A stretch of DNA of 64,000 nt from Pogostemon cablin (lineage: Eukaryota; Streptophyta; Magnoliopsida; Lamiales; Lamiaceae). Of this stretch, positions 1 to 9,387 are shown piece by piece. Both the position numbers and the translations under genes were made by a program. Position 1 is the first letter of the stretch, and each line of letters begins with the position of its first letter. The stretch is taken from NCBI GenBank assembly GCA_023678885.1, contig CM042975.1, positions 31,351,405 to 31,415,404 of the forward strand, in the 5' to 3' direction. The notes beneath the pieces are model-generated. The model searched no databases. It was not told where the DNA came from and was given only the letters and a program-made list of their open reading frames with translations.

Positions 1-1542
1 TTGTTTTTCGGAAAAATATCTCCAATATCCGAGTGCAAGTTTAATCAATTGTAAGTTTAAAAAGTTTAATCAATTGTAAATTTGTAATTAATGGAGTATT
101 TATCATTCTCTGTTCGTGTTTATTATTTATTTTTTAAGTTAATTATATTATCAGTCAACGTCAAAGTAGTCATTTTATTATTTTGAGACTTCAATCTAAA
201 TGTTTTTTTTTAAATGAGAGACAACACATAATACTTCAATTTTTTTTCAATAAAATTACCATTTATGTCATTTATTTAAAAAGTAAGGATACATTATCAA
301 AAGTACACCATAAAAATACACATACATATATAAAATAACAATACTAGTTAATTGAAAAAATATAAAGGAGCATTCTTCATGATTTTTGTCGCCATTTTAT
401 TCAAAATTAATCGATTCACTTGGATATAAGGAGGCAACATTACTTCATCCAAGTAATTTAGAGTTTATTCTCTCTTTTTTTCTTTTTTTTTTAAAGTCAG
501 AATATACAAATATAAAATGAGCATAAAGGTACTCAAAATACAGATTGCATTAAATATGATTTTTTGAAAATTTTTAGAATACAAATTATGAAAAATTAAA
601 CCAATCATTTAAATATGCACAAAGGACATATATAGAATGGGGTAAGCCCTCAACTATTTCATAAATTTATCTTAATTCCTTTCACAATTTTTTCAAAATT
701 GTGCTTGCTACAGTTGAAAACAACCTCAAAAATCATACTCCTATATTTCTAATATTATTGAGTATTTTAATATTTTTAAGTTTTAAGTAAAGTGCAAATA
801 AATGTCAGAAAATATTGATAAATTAGAAATTAAATTTATTTTTGAGGTTATTTAAGAAAACATTGTTTCCTATTTTGTGGAACAAATAAATGGAAAAAAA
901 ATATATGAACGGTTCTTGTACAAGTAATATTTTAACTCAAAATCATTAATGACATATATTTACCTATTTAAATTAAATGGTCGTGTTTAAGGTCAACTGC
1001 AACAGAAAGTCGGATTCTAGGAATGAAAAAGTTTCAACTAAATATACGACCCAATTGCCTATGGTTAATGCACCTTAAAAAGTTCCCAAATTTATTGCCT
1101 ATTTATACTTTTTTAACAATGCATTCGTCTATTTTACTTTTTACTTTAGAAATTACTCATCTATAAGTTTCATCTCAGTATCATATCATGTAATCGATTT
1201 TCATCATATTCTAGTAAATTGATAAAGAAATACATACATCCATATTAATTTGATGATATTAAAGATAAAAAAAGTATTTTGTAATCAGTTTAGTTTAGTT
1301 TAATTTTTTATAAGTTAGTTTCTTGTAAATTGAGTTTATATGATATATATAAATTCTTGTAAATTCTATTATCCCTTTTAATTTAAACATCTTAGCAATA
1401 CATAATATATATAGGACTGAATTGATGGACCACATGATTTATACTGTGAGCCCGATTTACACAAGTATTTGTGATTTTTTATTGGCTTGGAACCGGAATA
1501 TAAATGAGAAAGTCTTACGCTAATCTTTTCCAAAATATATTA
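1..1542. other. AT-rich intergenic DNA
   Basis: No open reading frame of note, no RNA gene and no clear repeat was recognised. The stretch is strongly AT-rich with poly(A)/poly(T) runs, as is usual for plant intergenic DNA. Confidence 0.6.
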
Positions 1543-1822
1543 TACTCCCCCCACTCCACACTTATATTCACACTTTTTTATTTTCGTTCGTCCTACATTT
1601 ATTTTAACTATTAAAAAAAATTACATTAACCAAGCTTTAGAAGTTATCTTAATTTAAAAAATATCGCTCTCACTAACACACATAACATACGTTATAATTT
1701 ATTTATTAGTATCTAAAAATACCACAATACCCTAAAAACCCAATAAAGGTGGTTTAAAATCAACTTTTCTTAAACTCCACATCTACAATTTTGACATAGA
1801 TAAGTCCGGGACAGAGGGAGTA
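1543..1822. mobile_element. Stowaway-like MITE
   Basis: Both ends carry Stowaway-type terminal inverted repeats next to TA. The left end reads TACTCCCCCCACTCCACACT and the right end reads GTCCGGGACAGAGGGAGTA. About 280 bp long, AT-rich and non-coding, which is normal for the family. Stowaway elements are mobilised in trans by Tc1/mariner transposases. Confidence 0.75.
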
Positions 1823-2819
1823 CTTCTTTTGTCCCGTTCAATCTTTACGTTTGTTTTTTGTTTGGAGATTAAGGAATTTTCGTATTTTAATGTGCGGTGA
1901 GTTTTTGTGTGGATCACATCTATTAAAAAGAGAAATATAAAGATTAAAATGGAATGCGTAAATTGAAAGTACATAAATATTAAAATGAGATAGAGGGAAA
2001 AATTACTTAGAATAGATAACCCTATCACTTTTTTTAGATACTCTTAATTTTATAAATAAAAATATAATAAATTTACATACATAAATAAAAAATAAGGGTA
2101 ATTAATGTCATCATTCTGTAAATTTGTTCAAAATACTTGTGAAATAAACCATATACTCCACTTAATTTGATTAAAATATTTATGTCAATATATTTTTTCA
2201 TTAAATAGAAAAATTCATGCAATTAAAGGTATGTGCGCGTTTTTTAAAAGGTAACGTTTTTGAAATTTCAAGAATCATTTCAAGTATTTCTGAGAGAGTA
2301 TTTTCTTACTACACCGTAGCGTCCGCTTAAAAGATATTCATTTCCCCTATTTAATAAAAAAATACACAATATGACCCACAATTTCTCTCTAATATAATTA
2401 TCAACTTTACATAATTTTTCCTATTTAGTAAAAAAGTACAATGTCTCACAACTTCCCTCTAATATAACTACCCACCTTACATATAAAAATAATACTTCTA
2501 AATCCACGTGCAAATAGATACCTTCAAACGGGATAGAGGGAATATTAAATTATTGATTTTTAACACAATGAGTTATTCAGTAGTATACATTTCTTATCAT
2601 TATTATCTAGTAGTACTACAGTTTTCTGAAATCAACAATTTAACTTTTCATATTGCAAAATATGCGTAATATCTAACCAGTGTATTGATGAATAATTACG
2701 ATGGAAAGGAATCTCCTAAACTCACTCTTAATCACTTCTCATTTCCCTTTAAAGAATCAAAAATCACATTATCATCCAATCTAATATTCACATCTCTTAA
2801 TTAATTATCCAATCAGAAC
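1823..2819. other. Intergenic DNA with two decayed MITE-like segments
   Basis: From about 1821 to 2005 and from about 2306 to 2548 there are segments whose right ends (GATAGAGGGA followed by AT-rich DNA) resemble Stowaway termini, but the partner ends are weak. The second contains an internal direct duplication of about 90 bp. Nothing else was recognised. Confidence 0.4.
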
Positions 2820-3197
2820 TCAACTGACGGATACAGAATGCTTCGTTCTCGTGACCCGAATGTAGGAGTAAACCGCCGCGAAAATGGCAGTGACGAGTCC
2901 GCCGATGATCACTCCGCCACCGGCCACAGATTTATCCGACGAGTGGTGCTTCCCGATCTTCCTGCTCTCCCACTCCGCCGGAGCTTCCGCCGCCTCTTCT
3001 TCGTCTTCCGATGACGGCGCCTCCTTTTGCGACGGTGGATTCGCTATGCCGTGATCCGGATCTGAGCTTTGGAGCAGACTTCGGCGACTCAAGGTTAGTG
3101 AACTGGAATCCATGGTGGGAGATCCGTGAGTTCGTCCATGGAGCATAAACAGAAACGCAGAGAGTGTGAGGAAAATGATGCAGAATCTGGTGCACAT
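2820..3197 (-). CDS. Small single-pass membrane protein (host gene)
   Basis: A 125-residue protein of unknown function. Residues 1 to about 25 form a hydrophobic signal peptide (MCTRFCIIFLTLSAFLFMLH). An acidic, low-complexity luminal part follows (SSEDEEEAAEAPAE, about residues 60-75). A Gly-rich transmembrane helix (GGGVIIGGLVTAIFAAVYSY) lies near residues 93-115, and the tail is short and basic (RVTRTKHS). This suggests a type I secretory-pathway protein with a short cytosolic tail. The frame is open for 26 more codons upstream to 3275, but the only TATA box (3277-3285) sits right before that upstream ATG. Transcription should therefore start near 3250 and use the ATG at 3197. Similar small 'transmembrane proteins' of unknown role occur widely in plants. 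It is the only convincing host coding gene in the window, and no intron is needed. Confidence 0.7.
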   Translation of the reverse strand: MCTRFCIIFLTLSAFLFMLHGRTHGSPTMDSSSLTLSRRSLLQSSDPDHGIANPPSQKEAPSSEDEEEAAEAPAEWESRKIGKHHSSDKSVAGGGVIIGGLVTAIFAAVYSYIRVTRTKHSVSVS

Positions 3198-3276
3198 AAT
3201 GTGTTCGACGAAATGGCAGAAGGATTTGGGAGTGATTTTAGTCTGTGTTGAAGTGTGAGCTGTGAGATCGGTCATT

Positions 3277-3285
3277 TATTTATAG
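3277..3285 (-). promoter_or_regulatory. TATA box of the small membrane-protein gene
   Basis: The minus strand reads CTATAAATA. It lies about 80 bp upstream of the ATG at 3197, giving an expected transcription start near 3250 and a 5' leader of about 50 nt. It overlaps the region of the alternative upstream ATG (3275), which argues against that start. Confidence 0.6.
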
Positions 3286-3301
3286 ACAGCATCCCGCGGA
3301 G

Positions 3302-3345
3302 GGGGTTGTGGGTGGGTGGGTGGTGGGTGGGTGGGTGGTGGGTGG
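3302..3345 (+). promoter_or_regulatory. G-rich tract, candidate G-quadruplex in promoter
   Basis: The plus strand carries at least eight GGG runs separated by T, TG or GT loops. This satisfies the G3N1-7 rule for quadruplex folding several times over. It lies 17-68 bp upstream of the TATA box of the minus-strand gene, so the C-rich strand is the coding-sense strand. The pattern is also simply a GGGT/GGTG microsatellite. Confidence 0.6.
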
Positions 3346-3544
3346 ATTTTACAGGGTATAGAGATGAAAAGGGGTGATTCAAAGTTCAAAGTTGACAGGT
3401 GTCTTTCTACTGAAACTTTGTGGCTTGAAATTCGAGAGAAACTTCATAGTTCACCTGAGAGGTCACAACTGGACTCACCGGGGGACAGAGTTGTCATTTA
3501 ACACAATCTAAAGGCTTGTAATTTCTCCCACTATAATTAATTTA

Positions 3545-4345
3545 AGGGTTAATTGTAATAAAATATACCACCTTTTTTTCTTTTCTCAATTTAATCATGA
3601 ATTATTTCTGTTGTCAAAAAAATAAATAATCATTACATCTTCCCTCAATTTAATCATGAACCGTTTTGTTTATCACAACCTTATCATAATTTTCTCAATT
3701 TTATAACAAATTTCCTTTTATTTATTAAACATGTAATCTTTTATGTTTCAAATTTTTATTTAATTAAAATTATTCTTGAAATCAATACACAATAAATTTA
3801 CTTAAAATATAATGCAAATAAAAAAATCGTAAAAATTCATATAATAATTATTTTTTAAGATAGTTCAAGAATTAAAAAAGTAAATTCTCAACTTACTGTG
3901 ATTATATTTTAGTCAACGCAAATATATATACTGGCATAATGAATTTTTTTAATTTAAAATTTAAAATTCTTTAATTATTTAAAAAGAAAATTCATTTTAA
4001 ATCGAGTGAAATTATATAAAATTTTATGTATAATTTTATGAAACTTTTAATATTTAATATACAATTTGTAAATTATATTCAAATATTTAATGTGTATAAA
4101 ATTTTAATAATAAAAAAATTTTAATTAAATTGTAAAAACTAAAATTTTGCATACTTAATTAATAAAAGAAAAAAGTCGTGATAAAATTGAGAAAATGAAA
4201 TAAGATCATGTATTCAATTGATAAAAAGAAAGTTCGTGATTAAATTAAGAAAAAAGAAAAAGATTATGTATTTTTTTGATAAAAAAAGTTCGTGATTAAA
4301 TTGAGAAAATAGAGAAAGGTCGTGTATTTTATCGTAATTAATCCT
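3545..4345. mobile_element. Non-autonomous DNA element with long inverted repeats
   Basis: The left end (AGGGTTAATTGTAATAAAAT) and the reverse complement of the right end (AGGATTAATTACGATAAAAT) match over about 60-70 bp, and both continue into a shared CTCAATTTAATCA.GAA block. The element is flanked by exact 7-bp duplications TAATTTA (3538-3544 and 4346-4352). The block CAATTTAATCATGAA and its complement recur several times inside each arm, so the element is a multi-unit foldback structure. It has no coding capacity. The terminus resembles those of some plant MULE-derived elements, but the 7-bp duplication is not diagnostic and the flank is AT-rich. Confidence 0.65.
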
Positions 4346-4352
4346 TAATTTA

Positions 4353-5249
4353 AAAATAAAAAATAAAAAATTCAATATTTTTTCTATGGGCAAAATTTTA
4401 TAATTTTATAATTTTAGTTTGTTCAATGAAAGGTTTATATTTCACTTTTTTTTTCAGAACCATAAAAGAAAATTAATATATTTTCGTGAAACTCATAACA
4501 TTAAATAGTGTATTTTCTCCATTTAAAGATTAAATTTATCTTTTCGTCATTAGTCTGATACAGAATAAACTTCATCCCTATAAATAAAATAAAATAACAT
4601 ATCAATACAAAATCTTAAAAGTACATTATAATTTTAAAATTGTCATTACTTTTTAATATATATACTAATACAGATACTTTCTTTATTAAATTTAATATTT
4701 CATTAAAATTAACTTGAATTATTTAAGGGGAACACTTACATACTTTCTCATATTTTCTTAAATAGTTGCTCCATTACTTTTATGAAAGATGAGTATCACC
4801 TTTTAAAAGTATTAATAAGTTTTTCTTCCTACTATAAATTGTTCACTTCATTTTTTATTAATTAAAGTATAATATTTTTATTAAAATATATTATCAATTA
4901 TTATCTGTTTCTTGGAAGTCTCTGCACAAGACGGTCTTATAAGTTTTTACCATAAAATTATGACATTATTTGTCTATTTTACCCTTTTAATTTATTACAT
5001 ATCATTTATCCTATTTATGGAGTATTATTATATTTCTTAAGATTATAAACAAATTTAATTAAAATTAAATAAATTAATTTAAATGTATGGACATATGATA
5101 TGTGTACCACATACAAATAACTTACTCTTTAAAAAATTTACAGTGTGACTATAGTGCTCAACTTATATAGCTAGGGTAATATATGGGTTGCTTTTTCATA
5201 TTCGGTTATTCACTACAGAATTTCTTACCAAACCACTTTTAAAAATTAA
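4353..5249. other. AT-rich intergenic DNA
   Basis: No gene, RNA or clear repeat was recognised. Confidence 0.5.
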
Positions 5250-5512
5250 TATTCCCTCCATCCTAAAGATATTGACACAGTTTTCTTTTTGGGTTGTTCC
5301 ATAGAAATTGATATATTTTCTTTTTAAGAACATGAACCCACACAAAAGCAATTTATTTATTTACATGGACACACACACCCATCACACTCACCACTAATAC
5401 ACCCACTACACATTAAATATTATTTTTCTCACTTCACCTTACATTAAATTATTATACTCATTAATCTCCGTGCTAAAAAAAATATGTCAATACTTCCGGG
5501 ACGGAGGGAGTA
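5250..5512. mobile_element. Stowaway MITE
   Basis: The element is bounded by TA and has good inverted ends: left TATTCCCTCCATCCTAAAGA, right CTTCCGGGACGGAGGGAGTA. It is 263 bp with the TA duplications. The sub-terminal ATTGACACAG / TATGTCAATA inverted match continues the terminal repeat. Confidence 0.85.
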
Positions 5513-6701
5513 GTAGTTGTTATTAATCATTTTATTTTTCCATAATTATTAAATTAAGTTATTATTGCTTAAAAAGGCACTTTCTGCAGACTCTCTAATG
5601 TATATATGTTGGATTTTATATGAAGTTCGATAATATGCATGGCTAATAACTCATTAATTGATTTGTGATTATGCACAAAATCATTAGGTTACATGAATGT
5701 GGGGGATTTACTTCACACCACCATTCAAAAATAGATGTACATTAACTGCAATGCAGAAAATATATGTGGTGATAATAGATTAGTTGGTTAATCAAATTAT
5801 AACAAGATTTTTGTGCTACCCATTCTCCAACCTTGCACTTGCTAATGGATAGCAACCCCAATCCCACCCATGCACATCTCTATCATTATTTATTTCTCGT
5901 GATAATGGATTTTTTTTAATTAAATTTTGAGATGAAAACGATATGAGAGATACCCAAAACCACTATCTTATCGAAATTTTAATAGAATTCACTTAGAGGT
6001 TAGTTAATGTTTTTCACCTTAATAAATACTCAGTATTTTGTAATATGATAGTATTTCATATTAGCAAAAGCTTATGCGCGTCCCGGGACATGGGCACACG
6101 GCCATATCCCATGTGAATACAACATTTTCCTCTCCATATTATATTTAAAATAATGTATTGCTAGAGGATTTAAATTGCGAATGAGCACGAAAATTGCAAA
6201 GGAGTACGATGTCCCAAAAACACAATAACCTCACTCTTTCATAATTTGGTCATGGAATTTTTTATTTATTTTTCCCGTTCATTTTCATGTATATCTCCCA
6301 TGACATAGTGAAAGAAATCCAATTAAGGGATTATAAGATTCCTTATATCATTTTTTATATTATGGCATGTCTCATGTGTTATTAATATATGATTAATGCG
6401 TAAGAGTAAGAAGAGAGAGAAAATTCAACAATTACCTAGTGTTTATACTTTTATTGTAAGGATATGATTTCCTCCTTTTTCTTATAGTCATATGTGTACG
6501 GTATATATACTTCTCCTCTTTCTTACTTATAATTTATTCAACCGTTCGACACAAAGTTGTTGGGTTCTTTCTCACTTATAATTCATCAATCAGTTTGATA
6601 CAAAGTTGTTACACCCAAAGAACATAGAGAATACTAACCGCTTAGTGTTAATCTACAAACATTGATTAAAAGAAAATATTATTTTCTTGATCATATATTA
6701 T
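5513..6701. other. AT-rich intergenic DNA
   Basis: No gene was recognised. Around 6519-6620 an approximately 55-bp segment (CTTATAATT...ACAAAGTTGTT) is repeated in tandem with divergence. Nothing else is supported. Confidence 0.5.
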
Positions 6702-7060
6702 ATACTCCCTCGTCCTACATTAAATTTTTTATTTTTGTTTTCATCCGTCTCACATTAAATCTCACCACTCAAAGAAAAAATATCATTATATCAATTTACA
6801 ACATAAGTATTTTATTTATACAATTTCTACTCATACCTGGCGCCCCCTGCCCTTTTAGTTTAGCTTTCAATGTATCCTAGTCACGCCAGATCTTACTTTG
6901 AGGATTTCCGACACATTCAAACAATGACCACCCATTACATACATTATAATTTATTTATTATTTAAAAAGATTACATAATCTCAAAAACTAATAAAATTAA
7001 TCAAAAATAATTTTTTTGTTTAAATTTTATATCTACAATAACAATGTAAAGTAAGTGAGT
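6702..7060. mobile_element. Partial or interrupted MITE
   Basis: A Stowaway-like left end (TACTCCCTCGTCCTACATTA) is followed by typical MITE body sequence. A more GC-rich foreign block (about 6838-6945) interrupts it, and no clean right terminus is seen. The right limit is approximate. Confidence 0.4.
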
Positions 7061-7407
7061 GGATGATGGATGCAGTGTTTAGTAGTTGTATTTATACAAT
7101 TAATTAAATAAAGATGTTAAAGTTTTATGCTATAACTATAAGTAAAATACTTGTATTATGTGCATAAAAGTTATGAACATCTTGACAATTGCGATGATGC
7201 TTCTAACACATTTTAATTATATTAAAATAAAACAAATTAATATAAAAAAAAATACTTATAGTAATTTTTAATATGAGGCACGTGACCACACTCACGTGGA
7301 CAATTATAATTAAATGAAGTTTTGGGTAATGATCAGTTTTATTATATTACTCTGTATATAATATTGGATAGCAGTGAGGGGGTAACTGGGTAAGTGTTAT
7401 GGGAGTC
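7061..7407. other. Intergenic DNA left of element A
   Basis: AT-rich with no recognisable feature. The five bases before the LTR are GAGTC (7403-7407), which do not recur after the right LTR. Confidence 0.5.
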
Positions 7408-8410
7408 TGTAAGCAGTTGAAATTTACGGTTCAATTAAATGGCGACACGTGGATTTTATTTATTAAATGTTAATTTATTTTGGAATTTAAATAAGTTAAT
7501 TCCTAAAGTAAATTAATAAATAATTTGAGCCCAACAAATTAAATGGAGCTCAAATTAAATGAGGTCTGACCCAAGTCAAATAAGCCCCAAATTAAATGAG
7601 GCCTGACCCAAGTCAAATAAGCCCCAAATTAAATGAGGCCTGACCCAAGTCAAATAAGCCCTAAATTAAAGGAGGTCTGACTGAAGTCAAACAAGCCCAT
7701 ACAGATTAAATCAGGCCCAAATAAAATAGGCCTGATTACAGTCCAAACAAGTGGAGGCCCAAGCCCGCAGGATATGGCCCAAATAACTCTGGACCAATCA
7801 GAATGCAGGACATTTATGAGGGGGTCTTCACCTCTCACCTATATAAAGGGGTCTCCCCATTCATTCGACAGGGACGGAAGCTTCTGAAGACACAAACGCT
7901 TTGAAGAGATTGAAACACGAGCAACGCTCCTCAAGATCTTCAAGGCGAAGAACGATATACGACCCGGGATTAAGGTGCTAAGCCCCCTAGATCGAGTGTT
8001 TTCCACACACTAAGTTCTTCAGTGTTCTTCGAGCCAAAAACGACGTACGACCCGGGATAAAGGTGCTAAGCCCCCCAGATCGAGTGTTTTTCACATCAAA
8101 CACGTTTAATCCAAACAAAGGCTCGACGCCTCTGGATAAACGTTATAAGATCCCAAATTCGAGTCCGGACAAGCTTCAGACGAAGATCCGACTCAACACA
8201 CAAAGTCAGCACAGTCAACAAAGTCAGCGCACACACAAGTCAAGTCAAAGACAAGACAAAGTCAAAGTCAAGTCAAGCCACGTTGGTTCGAGAGAAGAAT
8301 CAGAGGATTAATAGAGATCGTTTCCTTAATTATCAAGTTCAATCCACATCGGATTATCTTTGTAATTCAACTTGTATTTATTTTATCATAAATACAAAAA
8401 TTTGTTGTTA
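7408..8410 (+). repeat. 5' LTR of element A
   Basis: Starts TGTAAGCAG and ends near TTGTTGTTA, where identity with the 3' LTR stops (the end may be CA at 8412). It contains three full 37-bp units (AAATTAAATGAGG.CTGACC type) at about 7552-7662 plus a diverged fourth. Downstream it has a duplicated block ACGACCCGGGAT(T/A)AAGGTGC with the following segment (about 7955 and 8048), and sub-repeats AAGTCA near 8200-8280. Confidence 0.85.
7840..7848 (+). promoter_or_regulatory. TATA box in 5' LTR of element A
   Basis: CTATATAAAGG lies in the middle of the LTR, with expected transcription start near 7870 (start of R). The same motif occurs in the 3' LTR at about 32484-32493. Confidence 0.65.
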
Positions 8411-8415
8411 CAAAT

Positions 8416-8438
8416 TTTGGCACGCCCAGTGGGACCAT
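8416..8438 (+). other. Primer-binding site of element A
   Basis: Just inside the 5' LTR lies TTTGGCACGCCCAGTGGGAC. The leading TGG pairs with the CCA end of a tRNA, and the sequence is typical of Tat-type primer sites. I did not determine the tRNA. Confidence 0.6.
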
Positions 8439-8475
8439 CTCTACCTCTCATCTCTTCTCCCTACAAAGATACAAC

Positions 8476-9387
8476 ATGACTCCTGTCAAGATCACAGTAG
8501 GAAGGACTTCTGCCTCCAAACTCTCCGCCTCGTTGAGTGAACAAGTTGCTGTTGTTACAAGGAGTATGTCAATGAAAGCTCAGTCAGAGGCCTCCTCCGG
8601 CTCTAATTTTTCGGTTGAAATGGCTTCAAGAAAACAGCTACCCATGAAAGAGGATAGTGATGAAGATTCTGCATGCTCACATCCTCGTTCATCCTCAAGC
8701 TCTTCATCGGACTCAATTGCAGCCCCGGTAATGATGGCCGGCACTACAACTATTGAGGAGCAATTAGCAAATATGATGAAAGCTATCGAAGGGCTCACGA
8801 AACATATAGAAGCTCAAGACACCAAAATCTCCCAATTGATGGAAAAAAGAGACGTTGCGGAGACTAGCCGTGCAAACGGAAAAGGAGTTGTGGACGAGAG
8901 CGAGGTGGAAGAGTCCACAAAACGCCAAACTACTGAAAAAGAGCAAACTGAAAGAGGAGTGCAACTTTCAGCTGATGGAATGCTCCAAGTGGAGCAACTC
9001 AAAGATATTATACTTGGAACAATAAAAGAAAGGTTTGAAGAGAATGCCAAGCCTACCGTCACTTATGTTAAGCCTTACACAAAAAGAGTGAATAACTTAA
9101 GGTTGCCACCTGGTTATCAGCCTCCTAAATTCCAGCAATTTGATGGCAAAGGAAACCCCAGACAGCATGTGGCACACTTCATTGAGACGTGCAATGATGC
9201 TGGTACTTATGAAGACTATATGGTGAGGCAATTCGTTCGTTCTCTCAAAGGAAATGCCTTTGATTGGTATATCGACTTGCAGCCTGAGTCCATCGACAGT
9301 TGGGCACAAATGAAATATGAATTCCTCAATCGCTTCTACAGCACGAGGAGAACCGTTAGCATGACTGAGCTAACTAATACTCGTTAA
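8476..9387 (+). pseudogene. gag: Element A gag, N-terminal part, ends at in-frame stop
   Basis: 303 residues of a Tat-type Gag, starting at the first ATG after the primer-binding site. The N-terminal third is Ser-rich and acidic. A possible coiled region lies near residues 95-125 (IEEQLANMMKAIEGLTKHIE). The capsid-like retrotransposon Gag domain begins near residue 210 (KFQQFDGKGNPRQHVAHFIE) with the conserved LKGNAFDWY segment. The frame is closed by TAA at 9385-9387 inside the domain. The same frame continues without further stops to 13309, so this is a single nonsense mutation and not a normal gag end. Truncated product would lack the zinc-knuckle region. Confidence 0.85.

Noticed and set aside
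2932..3195. 87-codon minus-strand frame overlapping the small membrane-protein gene
   Set aside because: Same strand, different frame, no domain or signal; it is a shadow of the 2820-3197 gene.
3316..3501. 61-codon plus-strand frame over the G-rich tract
   Set aside because: Begins inside the GGGT repeat and has no recognisable feature.
7650..8540. Short open frames inside the element A LTR (62, 82 and 85 codons), repeated in the 3' LTR
   Set aside because: They lie in LTR repeats and leader; their recurrence in the other LTR only reflects LTR identity.
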